From contig WHUZ01000002.1 of NCBI GenBank assembly GCA_015179045.1, positions 682,001 through 746,000 on the forward strand: a DNA stretch of 64,000 bases, read 5' to 3'. Shown in pieces: positions 35,901 to 45,707 of the stretch. The stretch is from Kalaharituber pfeilii (Eukaryota; Ascomycota; Pezizomycetes; Pezizales; Pezizaceae). Each line of letters begins with the position of its first letter. Position 1 is the stretch's first letter. The translations under genes were made by a program, and so were the position numbers. The notes beneath the pieces were generated by a model that saw nothing but the letters and a program-made list of their open reading frames with translations, was not told the DNA's origin and searched no databases.

Positions 35901-37890
35901 CAAACCCTTGTACTATCAGATTACAAACCGTCAAAGAGTTTATACAAGCCAAAGGCAAATGTATCACAGGCAAGCGTATCTACTACTCAGGGCTTTGAGG
36001 TTGTTGATAACGACAGTGGAGTGACTCTCCGGACACAATTTCGGTTTGCTGGAGTCGGGATATCTCTCATCAACACCAAACTGAAGGAGCTGGCCTACAT
36101 TACCTTCAGGGATCTGGAGCTTACGTACACGGAATCTTCGCTTTACCAGACTCTTAATCTAATCGTCAAATGGATCCAGATTGATAATCAACTCTATGGT
36201 GGAATCTTTCCTATCGTGCTTTATCCAAGTGTCGTTCAAAAAACAGGGCAAGAGATGGAGGTTCACCCATCATTCCATAGCTCATTGACGAGAGTAAAGA
36301 ATGACTGTAAGGCTTTACATTCATTGTATGTCATTATAAGACCTTTTACTAATTGAGAAAAGCGTATGGGGTTCATTATATGAAGTATGCCACATTTTTG
36401 TTGCAACAGATGACACTGGAGCTCGATGAAGACTTCATATATGCGCTGTTAGATTTTTTGAAAATACCAGGTTCAACATGGGATGAAGAAGAGGGCGACA
36501 AACCAATTTGCGATGAGAGTCTCGGCGTACCTGAGCCTAAGCTTACTGAGGTCGAAAAGGATGTTTACTTCGAAGTCTTAAACATACAGCCTATGCAGAT
36601 CGATCTGTCTTTCGTCCGGACCGACGTAATTAATGTCGAGGATAAGCGATCTTCACATAACCCCATAATGTTCCTTGTTAACATCCTCACGATGGCCATT
36701 GGAAACATCAATGATGCTCCTATTAGACTAATGTCCCTTGTTCTTGAAAACGCGCGAGTGTCGTTACCTGTACTTGCTCAGCTTATTCAAACGCACTACA
36801 GCCAACAAGCCCTAGGCCAAGTACACCGAATCTTGGGCTCCGCGGATGTCTTAGGAAATCCTGTAGGACTGTTCAACAATATAAGTTCCGGGGTGATGGA
36901 CATCTTCTATGAACCATACCAAGGGCTTATAATGACCGATCGGCCTCAAGAATTTGGCATAGGAATTGCAAAGGGGGCAACAAGCTTCGTCAGGAAGTCA
37001 GTTTTTGGTGTAAGCGACAGCTTGTCAAAGGTGACTGGTAGTATATCCAAAGGTAGGTAAGATGGTTATCCTGATTTGTTACACACACTCTAATCTCTTC
37101 CCAAATCAGGACTTACGGCTGCCACACTCGACAAGCAATTTCAAGACCGAAGGCGAATCAACAGAGCCAGGAACCGTCCAAAGCACGCCTTGTATGGTGT
37201 TACTCAAGGAGCTTCGTCCCTTGCAAGCAGCTTCGTTGACGGTGTCACAGGTCTGGGTCGCAAGCCCTTGGAAGGAGCAGAACGAGAAGGGGCTTTGGGT
37301 TTTATTAAAGGACTAGGGAAGGGAGTTGTCGGACTGGCAACGAAACCAGCGATAGGCATTTTTGACCTTGCATCTAATGTGACTGAGGGCATCCGCAACA
37401 CAACCACTGTCTTCGAAGCAGAGGGCCTTGATCGGGTACGACTTACCCGATTCATTGCACAAGACGGAATTGTGCGACCATATTCTCAACGAGAGGCTCT
37501 TGGCCAATTCTGGCTCAAGCAGTTGGACAACGGTAAATACTTTGACGAGGAGTACATTGCTCATCTCGATTTACCTGAGCATGATTCTGTTGTAATGTTG
37601 ACATATAAGTCAGTTATCCCTCCCTTTCAGACCCGCTATTATGAGTAATAATAACTGACTGAAACAGCCGTATTATGATGGTAAAATCCAAGAAGCTATT
37701 TTGTGAATGGGATATCCCCCTTCGCCAGCTCCAGACCATAAGTATGGAGAAAACTGGGATAGTCCTTGATTTGCGTGGGAATAGACAGGGGCCATTCATC
37801 CCTGTGGTGGATGAAGCTTCAAGGCAGTTCTTGTTCAAAAAGATTGGGTTGGCAGTGAACTCTTTTAATAGTACCGCAGCTGCGGTCTAA
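26922..37890 (+). CDS. VPS13: VPS13 bridge-like lipid-transfer protein, about 3,100 residues
   Basis: A very large spliced gene. Exons 1-16 are phase-consistent: 26922-26936, 27001-27032, 27112-27140, 27235-27253, 27311-27350, 27400-27464, 27525-27612, 27675-27824, 27885-27956, 28024-29757, 29810-31564, 31625-33103, 33154-33252, 33303-33611, 33669-34258 and a sixteenth from 34319; several more run to 37890. The spliced N-terminus reads MLEGLVATLLNRFLGMYIQN, the chorein motif, then NIGIWSGDVQLRHLELR and LQIPWSNLKGKPVKVLIEDV. The middle holds long beta-rich repeats, then the VAB/SHR-binding region (APYRIRNQTGYTLNVW; LLVSNNTQIPIELG). The C-terminus has GVTQGASSLASSFVDGVTGL (ATG2-C-like helices) and a PH-like end. 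VPS13 moves phospholipids at membrane contact sites. Read unspliced, the first exon gives a false N-terminus. Confidence 0.95.
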
Positions 37891-39681
37891 ATTTACGTCT
37901 CCAGGTTCTGGTTGGTCTCTGCAGTAGCTATTGGGTTTATGTGTTTGGGTGTTAATGCTATGTGCAGCTGTTACTTCCATTCTATAACGCGCTTTGTTGA
38001 AGTTAGTTTTGTTATTGTTGCTCTAAAAATAGCCTTCTGCCATATTTTAGTATTTGTCATTCATTTTTCTAGATGTTTGGTTGATGACTTTGAATGCACA
38101 TGATATATGAGGTGGGAAAAAATTCAAGCGCAATGAACTGTTATGGTTTTACTTGATTTTACTTGAGCTTTTCAATAAAGCGACGTTTTATCCATTCGAA
38201 TAGGAGAGCATAGTATATATGAGATACCACAGCGAGAACAGGTTAAAATGATCCTGGACTCATGTTCGCATACCACCACCCAATATTATTCAGTCTACTC
38301 CACTCTGCTTTGTCAATAACATCATCCCCATCCTTTACCAGTACTTGTTCCTGTCATAATCCTGTCGAGTTTGCGGTTTAATAAGTCTGGGTTCAAAACG
38401 AACTCAATGCATGCATTTTCGCAGGCAACTCAATATGCCTCAGATTCTCTAAGTGGAGAATTATGCAATAATACGCATGTTCTGCATCGTTAACAGTAAA
38501 ACACTTGCATTGCGTTGGTACAATAATTGCCATTCAAAGTTGACTTGACACCCTTTGATTGCCATAGCAATACTAGGAAGTATCTGGATACCTGACTAAT
38601 GCATATAATGCACTATGCAGAATGCAGTATGTGCTAACCTACTTCTGGATACCTACTTGACAGCCCTTGGCGTTCTCTACTACTACCTTACCATACTCGA
38701 CAGCACACCCGCTGAACACAGCCTGAACTTCCATCTATGATATAATGGCAAGATGTACCAATGCAGATTGAGGAAATAACCATGCAGCATAATACTATAA
38801 TGTAACTAGATAATAATTGTGTGAATAGCTATCAGGAATAGGTACGAAAACAGTTGTCAAACAGACCATCAAAACAGTTGCTGAGACAACTGTCAAACTA
38901 GCTTCCGAAATGACCATCAAAAGATTGCTGAAATGACTCTCCAAATGGCTCTCAAGATGACTGTCAAACAGCCACTGAAATGGTTACCGAATTGACTGCT
39001 ATCAAAATGGCTGCTGCAAAGCCGCTACTGAAATTTTCGTCAAAATATCTTCTGAAATGACTATTGAGACTGCTAACCGAGATTGCTGAAAAAACTGCTG
39101 CTGCATGGCTGTCAAAATAGTTGTCGAGATGATTGCCAAAATAGCTATTTGCATGGGTATAAACGCTATCAAAATGGTTCCCAGAATAGACTCCAAAACA
39201 GCAGCCATGACAGCAGCCGTGGTTGTATGTAGTCGCCGCAGCAGCGCAGTATCTGGATTGGGGCTCTCCGGTAGTCAAAGAATGCTCCTCTAAGCTAGGT
39301 TCAAATACTAGGAGCTAGTCCAGAAGTATACTAGTGCATATCAGCTATTGCATACTACATGAAACGACCTAGTATCCCAACGCTCAGTGCATTTGTGGAA
39401 TCTTGTGAGTAGCGTCGACCGATTGAGGAGCTCTGGAGCCATCTGGCGATGTCAACTTCATTTGGGTGTGGAAACTGTAAGTGAGTGGAAAATTGGGTTT
39501 CAACGAAACCGTTAAAGTCAATTTTGAATACCTCTGATGTGATTACCCACAGCCACAACATATTGTAATTATGGAAAACAAAAATTGGGTACATCACCAC
39601 TGCCTTCCCCTTTTATCGAGTGGAAGCTCGATACTAAGCGGGCAGCAATATATTCGCCTCCTGACATTCATGGTGAATGGT
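37891..39681. other. 3' spacer after VPS13 with a degenerate minisatellite
   Basis: Contains the VPS13 3' UTR, AT-rich DNA and the tandem array at 38850-39240 (separate entry). No gene is recognised. Confidence 0.55.
38850..39240. repeat. Degenerate minisatellite, unit about 15/30 bp (gctgaaatgactgtcaaaa)
   Basis: Variants of actgtcaaa / ctgctgaaatg / ccatcaaaa alternate for almost 400 bp with many substitutions. Both strands stay open for 60-100 codons because the unit length is near a multiple of three (minus-strand reading rich in Ile/Ser/Asn). The array is old and diverged; it may be coding only by chance. Confidence 0.65.
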
Positions 39682-40902
39682 TCAAAAATCATTATAACCT
39701 ATCACTTTCCCCTTCCATTCCTTTCTCCCCTCCTCCAACATCTCCGCCACGACAAACCCCCATGCCCTTCCCGCCTCCCCTGTCCATAATCCCATTTCCT
39801 CATCCGGCCCATCCTCATCTCCCCTCGTAAACATACCGTCCTTCCACCACTCATCTTCCTGCTCCTCCTCAAGAAAATCTCTTGTAGTGTATCCCAAAAA
39901 GAACTTCATGCGCTCTGTATCCAATAACGCCAACGCATTCCCTGTCGCACCGTGACAAAGGCACGGGTCCTTGGTCAGCAACCCGCGCTGGAAAATATCC
40001 TGTTGGGCTTTTGTAATAGCGTCATGAATCCTGGGAGACAACTGGGGGAAATATGGTGCCAGTGACATAAGAGAGATTACAAATCCCGGTGCACCATGGC
40101 ACACTTGGACAAGCCTATCGCTGTAACTCCCTCTGCTGGAAGGCCAATTTCCCGACGGAAGCTGACGGTCCAATACCTTCTCCAACACCGCCTCCAGTTC
40201 CGCTGGCGGCGGATGCGGCGATGAAGACAGGACAATTTGTGTAATGATGCCAATGGTCCCATGGACGGCACCAAAGTATTCTTTCCCATGCCAAGTCCAT
40301 CTTTCTTTCTCACGCAGCGTTTGCATCATCCTATCAATCGTGCTCTCGACCGTTCGGTCAATTGCGTTTCTAACGTTGCTGTTGTCCTTTGGAAACGAAT
40401 TTTTCATAATACGCAAGAGATATAGATAGCCTGCCCTACCGTATAACCATTCATCAGAGCCCATATCGTCATCTTCCTCTGGCTCAGCTAGTACCAGTTC
40501 ACTCATTCGGCACACCTCCACTGCAAGCTCCTCATCAAGCAAGGCGCACGCTTGTACAGCAGTCCTCACAAGCTCCTCTACTCCTATACCACACTTGCTT
40601 GGTGACACTTTCATTGTCCTTTGAGAGGCAGAAGGCTTCAGGGAAAGATACTCAGCACACCATCCCAAGCAAGTTCTCCTTTCAATTGTAAGCTCAGGAT
40701 AAATGTGTGAGAGCCTAAGAAAGAGATATGCAATTGATGTGGGTCCATTGTAAAGTCCGCTGAACTTATACTGGTTTCGTTGTGTAGGAGGATAGTTGAT
40801 GAGGATGTATGTGAGCGAATTGAGCAGGTGATATTGCGGGTTCCGGAGAGGACGTTGGGGGAGCATGGAGGGATCGTGGAATGTACGTCCGTGGTGTGGC
40901 AT
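39682..40902 (-). CDS. LanC-like protein (LANCL family), single exon
   Basis: An uninterrupted 406-residue frame. LanC-family features appear in order: SGLYNGPTSIAYLFLRLS, EWLYGRAGYLYLLR, YFGAVHGTIGIITQ, the zinc-ligand motif VCHGAPGFVIS and the second ligand motif CLCHGATGNALALL (Cys-His pair), ending GLWTGEAGRAWGF. The Cys, Cys and His of the two CHG motifs match the zinc site of the LanC alpha-toroid. Eukaryotic LanC-like proteins do not make lantibiotics; mammalian LANCL enzymes add glutathione to dehydroamino acids in damaged proteins, and fungal ones are little studied. The start is the first ATG, 39 residues before the first toroid helix. Lack of introns contrasts with most neighbours. 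The gene sits alone between spacers. Confidence 0.88.
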   Translation of the reverse strand: MPHHGRTFHDPSMLPQRPLRNPQYHLLNSLTYILINYPPTQRNQYKFSGLYNGPTSIAYLFLRLSHIYPELTIERRTCLGWCAEYLSLKPSASQRTMKVSPSKCGIGVEELVRTAVQACALLDEELAVEVCRMSELVLAEPEEDDDMGSDEWLYGRAGYLYLLRIMKNSFPKDNSNVRNAIDRTVESTIDRMMQTLREKERWTWHGKEYFGAVHGTIGIITQIVLSSSPHPPPAELEAVLEKVLDRQLPSGNWPSSRGSYSDRLVQVCHGAPGFVISLMSLAPYFPQLSPRIHDAITKAQQDIFQRGLLTKDPCLCHGATGNALALLDTERMKFFLGYTTRDFLEEEQEDEWWKDGMFTRGDEDGPDEEMGLWTGEAGRAWGFVVAEMLEEGRKEWKGKVIGYNDF

Positions 40903-41307
40903 CGTGGTTAGTCTAGTCAGGACTCAGTTCATTTCGTTTCAAGCTGGCGAGGGGATTGGAATCCGAGTAGCACAGTAGTCACATTTGGCCTGAGGATGTA
41001 GCAAGGACTGACGTCAGTGCTCCCTGTATCACGTGGATATTTCACCAGTAGACGCTTCAGTTGCTGTTGCTCCGGACAGATACTGTTACCCTCATCTTCA
41101 TAATTGCGATTTCATAGAAACAGAAATGCCACTGTAATGCAATCTCGAAACTTTATATGTAAGTCCATCGAAACTTTATATGTAAGTCCATCGAAACTTT
41201 ATATGTAAGTCCACAAAATCATTGATGACTCACGACATGTACAAGAACAAGAAAAGCGACCCAGGCTCCAAACTTCAATTCGCCCACATGCAAGACAAAA
41301 AACTATA
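40903..41307. other. Spacer between LanC-like and LPMO-like genes
   Basis: Holds the LanC-like promoter on its left side and the 3' end of the LPMO-like gene on its right, with a perfect 23-bp triplet repeat at 41146-41214. Confidence 0.6.
41146..41214. repeat. Three tandem copies of a 23-bp unit
   Basis: The unit cgaaactttatatgtaagtc + cat occurs three times head to tail, the third differing only in its last base. Perfect identity suggests recent expansion. Confidence 0.9.
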
Positions 41308-42082
41308 TTAGCATTTTCCTTCGGGTTTGCTAAATGAGAACGGAGTATTGTGGGCAATAGCAGGCTTCAGCCCCGGCAGTGGAAACTCCAAATTGAACCA
41401 TTCCTTTGACTTGCACTGATTGATCTCCCCAACAAACATAGGTGGGTGAACCTCCGGATTAAGCTGGGTAGCTGTGATGTTCTGATTTGGTTGGTGGATT
41501 TTCACATGGGCACAGTTCTGTATGCTAAGTGATCAGCTTTCATATATTTTTTGACTCGATTATTGAACATCCCCAGGAAACTTACCATGTACATTTCCCT
41601 AAACCCCGTCACCGTGAACCATGTCCAAGCGAAAATCACATCCCCCCAGGAGCATCCTTTGGGATTCTGAATCTGAACATCCTGTCACTTCCTTCCGCAA
41701 TACTGTTCTCATATGCTTGTCTCGGGCACCCTCCCATAAAGCTCCTTATAACCTGGAAAGTCTTTCCATAGTCATAGCTAATGCTCGCTTGGCAACTCCC
41801 ACCCCAATGCGCTGCAACTCCTTTATCGTGAATAGTGAAAGTAGCTACTTCGCCTTCCTTCCAGGTCTCTACAACTGGGCCTATGCCTTCGCTAGTGCCG
41901 ACCTTGAAGACTTGTTTGCAGGGAAAGTCAGATCTATCCGCTTTAAGTGGTGCACTATATTTGTCCGGTCCACCGAGTTCATCAAAGGCAATTGGCTTCG
42001 GGCGTAAAATGGTCAAGTGCGCTGATGTAACGGTAAGGAGAGTGAAGAAGGTGGATATGAACAGAACCGCTCGGAAACGCAT
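41308..42082 (-). pseudogene. AA11-like lytic polysaccharide monooxygenase with an apparent 1-nt frameshift
   Basis: Two exons (41586-42082 and 41308-41517). Exon 1 opens with a signal peptide (MRFRAVLFISTFFTLLTVTS) ending A|HLT, so the mature chain starts with the copper-binding His. It continues KADRSDFPCK, HWGGSCQASISYDYGKTF (second histidine) and FMGGCP. At a run of six G near 41642-41648 the frame meets a TGA, while the next family motif, FAWTWF...GFREMYM, is open one base out of phase. Exon 1 is 497 nt and would keep phase with exon 2 (NCAHVKI) only with one more base. AA11 enzymes oxidatively cleave chitin. The locus is a recent pseudogene or carries a homopolymer sequencing error. The start at 42082 is set by the signal peptide. 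Confidence 0.75.
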
Positions 42083-43173
42083 TTTGAAAGAGGGGATATT
42101 AGATGCTGGTATATAGAACAACCTCAAACCTATGCAAAAACGTGGGATGCAAATCAAATGAGCGTAATTAAAACGCATCAATCATGAATTAAACAAAAAT
42201 TAGACAAGACCAGCTTGAACGTGAACTGAAAGAATTAAGGATACGAAAGGAAGTGAAGGTGGGATTTTTAGTTGCTTTGCAGGCACTGACGGAGGGTGAT
42301 TACCACAAATATATACATCTCCTCCTACTGTCTTTCAATGAGCAGCAGCGAGTGTCAATGAAACACCAACATCTATCCTAAGTTCCGAAGGGCTTCGCGA
42401 CACTTTTGCTTCACCGATGGAGAGCAACTTTCTTGTACTAGCCACGGATAAGCAGCGAGGTAAGGTCATCTTGCAAATTGGACAATGGCAATGTAACCAT
42501 TATATATTAGGCATTTGCAGTGGTATGAGAGCTATAGTCCAACGTTTCAATTGGTCGGCAAACGTTATTCGAACACTGACCGGCAAGGAGGCGAAGCGCT
42601 AGGGATTTATGTAGGGATTTATGTGAGGCGGTGCAGAGGTGCCAATCTCAAGCCCACAACTGCAGTGGCGTGGGAGTGGTGGAGGTTGGGGAGTATGTAA
42701 ATCAATCGTTAGACATAAGTACTAGTATCCGAGTATATTTAGTAAATTTATTGCGGACGTAGTGTGCAGAGTTCAATTCTCACTATATCCTATAATAAAT
42801 GCCAAGACATGCTACGAAAGATGCGCTGTGCTACAATTCCTCTTTTTTGGGTGCTATATGCATGGAACCGCTTCTAGATTAGCCCTATGCAAAAAAATTC
42901 TGTTGTGATTGTTGAGATATTGAGTGCAATATGAAGTTAGTTGTGGAGTTTTGGTTGTAGATGTGTCCGAGTTGCTGGCTGTCTGGGTTGGTGGTGAACT
43001 ACAGTAATAGCTATACTCGGCAACAAAAATGCCATCTCCTTCCTCCAGTAGTCACTGGCTCACACCAGACGAAATCAAGAAAAGTATTAACATTAAATTG
43101 CTAAACGAAAATAAAAATTAACAAAAGACATGGCCCCTTTCCGTTCACCACTGCATAGCCTCCCCTCCCCCGC
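42083..43173. other. Spacer, no gene recognised
   Basis: About 1.1 kb between the LPMO-like start and the ALG1 stop. Short plus-strand frames near 42.4-42.7 kb have no recognisable features. Confidence 0.5.
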
Positions 43174-44911
43174 TCACCCATCAAACCCAAATACCGGCGC
43201 CGCAATCTTATCCCAATTCTCGTCCCATCTCCTCTCTGTCTCCTTCTCTGCTCCCTTCTTGAGCCGCAGTAGTTCTTCTGGTTTAGAAGGGTTGAAGAGG
43301 TGCTACACATGTTCAGTTAGCACACAATATCCAATAAACAAAATGAGCGCACGAAAGAAAAACAAAGGGGGATAAGTTGAGAAAGAAAGTGTGCCTACCG
43401 TCAGCACCGCCCCCAGTTCCTCCCCATCCCTCACAACTACGCCATTCTCTTTACTCTTGACCAACTCCGGCAACGCCTCGAAATCTACCGCCACCACAGG
43501 CACGCCGACACCAAACATATCTACCACCTTCATCGGCAGATCTATACCCGAGGAACTCGTGTGCAAGCACACCCCTAAATCCGCACATGCAAGTAATTTT
43601 GGATAGTCCTCCGCCTCCAACCATGCTGTCTTGATTGTGATGCACTGTAGCTCCAATTGCGCAATTTTTTGGAGGTAGAAGGACTTAAGGGGACCCTTGC
43701 CAGTGATGATGAGCAGCAGGTGCGGGAGTTGAGGGGCAGCCTTTGGGTCTGGGGTGCATGTGGAGGAGAGAGATAGAAAGGATGAGAGGCCTGCAGTGCG
43801 GTCGTACACAGTGAGGGCGTCGAGGAGGAGTTGAAAGTTTTCATCAGGGGTCCAAGAGGTGGAGGAGACAAGGAGTTTGGTTTTGCCCGAGGCGAGGGCG
43901 GAGGAATGGGAGGAGGTGGCTGGGAAGTTGGCGAGGAATTGCACGATGGCAGAGGGGGAGAGGGGCTGGAAGTGGGAGGGGGGGCGGTCGTGGAGTGTGT
44001 GGATTGGAGAGCTGGTGTGTGACCAGAGTTAGTAGGCGGTTTGCCGTCAAAATGGAAGGTAATGGGGATTTACGAGATTCCGTAGTCTCGGCGGAGAACG
44101 AGTTTCATAGCTTCGGTGACGGAGAAGTTGACATCTCCGACTATCCTTCCAAAGACTCGTTCGTAGCTGTAGATCATAGTTAGTATTCCAAATAAGTCAG
44201 CTGTCTCCCCCAGTCCGTACGACTCACAGTTTTGCAAGCAGCACAATTGGTGCCGAATGGCTCCCCAGCTTCTGCCCTAATATCGTCCATCCAAAATTAT
44301 GCCAGTCCACTACTACCTTCATTCCCCTCAGCCTGCTGACGAACCAGGCTACGACAAGGGTAGGCATGGCGGGAGGGTTCTGGATGAGGAGGTATGATGC
44401 GGAAAGAGGAATGTTGTAGATGAGGATATTGAGGAGGCTATAGAGCTGAAAGAGGATCTTGATGGGAGCGAAGATTGGGAAGAGGAGCTTATTAGAGGTT
44501 GTCAGGAGGCTGGGGGGTGGGGTGATGGGATGGATGGTGATGGAGTCAGAGGAGAGGATTTCGGGACGGGGAACGGATTCTGCAGTCAGTCAGTATAGTG
44601 AATTCACAGGTATAAGGTCCACAGGAAGGGAAGAGCACACCATTGTAGCCTACAAGGTCGACTTTGCCGCCATTCCGGACTATCGAAAGCGCATGATACT
44701 GCATCCTTGGACTCCTCCCAATGTCTCCCAGCACTAGCACCACAACACGTTTCTCCGGATGAGCTCCATCAGCGCTACCAGATGTTGCTGCCTTTGCCTG
44801 TGCGGCCTCTTTGGCATAGGGCTGGTGTTTTGTCGGTAGACAGAACAGGAGGGCAGAGACTGCAATGGAGGTGATTAGGATGGGTGTTGCATGCTCTAGG
44901 AGAAAATCCAT
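43174..44911 (-). CDS. ALG1: ALG1 beta-1,4-mannosyltransferase (N-glycan assembly)
   Basis: Five exons (44641-44911, 44228-44579, 44074-44166, 43399-44011, 43174-43302) join in consistent phase to give 485 residues. An N-terminal membrane anchor ([19 protein letters not shown]) precedes [20 protein letters not shown], the signature start of ALG1. Then come the hydrophobic [90 protein letters not shown] and the C-terminal sugar-nucleotide site [26 protein letters not shown]1 (GT33) adds the first mannose from GDP-mannose to chitobiosyl-diphosphodolichol on the cytosolic face of the ER. Length and motif order are normal. The frame is open upstream of the chosen ATG, but only this start places the anchor first. 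Confidence 0.93.
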
Positions 44912-45098
44912 GGGCCGGGGCGCCGAGTGCGGGCGTGCACGTGTGTCAGTGAGAAGTGTGAATGGGATGGGGTTAGCGGCCGTTGTGAGGGCGAGGGAGG
45001 GGGAAGGGGCAGGGGTACGTTGTTGATACCAACGAATCCGGAAGAGAATTCTGGAGGGTCTCTGCGGGCTCAAACAAGCGGGGCGCCGATGGAGCAAA

Positions 45099-45341
45099 AT
45101 GCTGACCCGGAACGCGCAGGATTACCCTTGCATAAGCGATGTGGGATGTTTCATCTCAGAAACCAAGGACCGAATCCTTGCCGAACATCTAGATGACTTA
45201 CAAGGTAATTATCGCCGAACGGAGGCCGCATTGGATGAGGCTGAGCAGGTGCTGGAGGAATGGCTGGAATTGGAGAAACAATTAGTTGGAAGGTTATTTT
45301 ACATCGCCCGATTGCCCGACTGGATAATTCGATGGCAGTGA
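45099..45341 (+). CDS. Short unknown ORF divergent from ALG1
   Basis: An 80-codon frame just upstream of ALG1 on the opposite strand. It has a helical charged middle ([21 protein letters not shown]) that could form a coiled coil and ends at an in-frame stop. No family is recognised. It may be a first exon of a small gene, part of the remnant that follows to 45.7 kb, or chance. Confidence 0.25.
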   Translation: MLTRNAQDYPCISDVGCFISETKDRILAEHLDDLQGNYRRTEAALDEAEQVLEEWLELEKQLVGRLFYIARLPDWIIRWQ

Positions 45342-45416
45342 GCCTGATGGAGAGAGAGCCCAAGACTCAGGAGTGGAGTGTCGAATCTACAAACGGCAAT
45401 CGAAGTATTACAATAG

Positions 45417-45707
45417 TTGCACTCGACGACGTACGATGGGATGCCTATTGCAAAAGCCGATGTCGAGGTAATCATAGCTGCGCCATACCCAGGAGAAAAG
45501 GTCAAGGGGACCACTGGGGTGTCGGCAGCAAGTGGTATTCTGGTATATGAAGAGACAACTATCGCCACGATGGGCAAGTCGGAAGCCGGATACGTAACCG
45601 CAGCAGAAGCGTCGAAGGATGCCGCGTCGGTGAGACAGCTCCTGGACGACATGGGGCTTGCGGGCCCCTTGGCCAAACTTATCCCACAGAAGACACTGAG
45701 CCAGTGA
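45417..45707 (+). pseudogene. Possible Ty1/copia RNase H remnant
   Basis: The frame contains KSEAGYVTAAEASKDAASVR then QLLDDMGLAGPLAKL. This resembles the copia RNase H core, where an SEAEY-like box is followed by an (A/S)EAxKEAxxLRxLL helix, and the preceding GTTGVSAASGILVYEETTIA could be its strand region. Flanking frames (45260-45550; 45777-45968) are broken and I could not place integrase or reverse transcriptase motifs. The resemblance is modest. An unknown host gene is the alternative. Confidence 0.35.
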
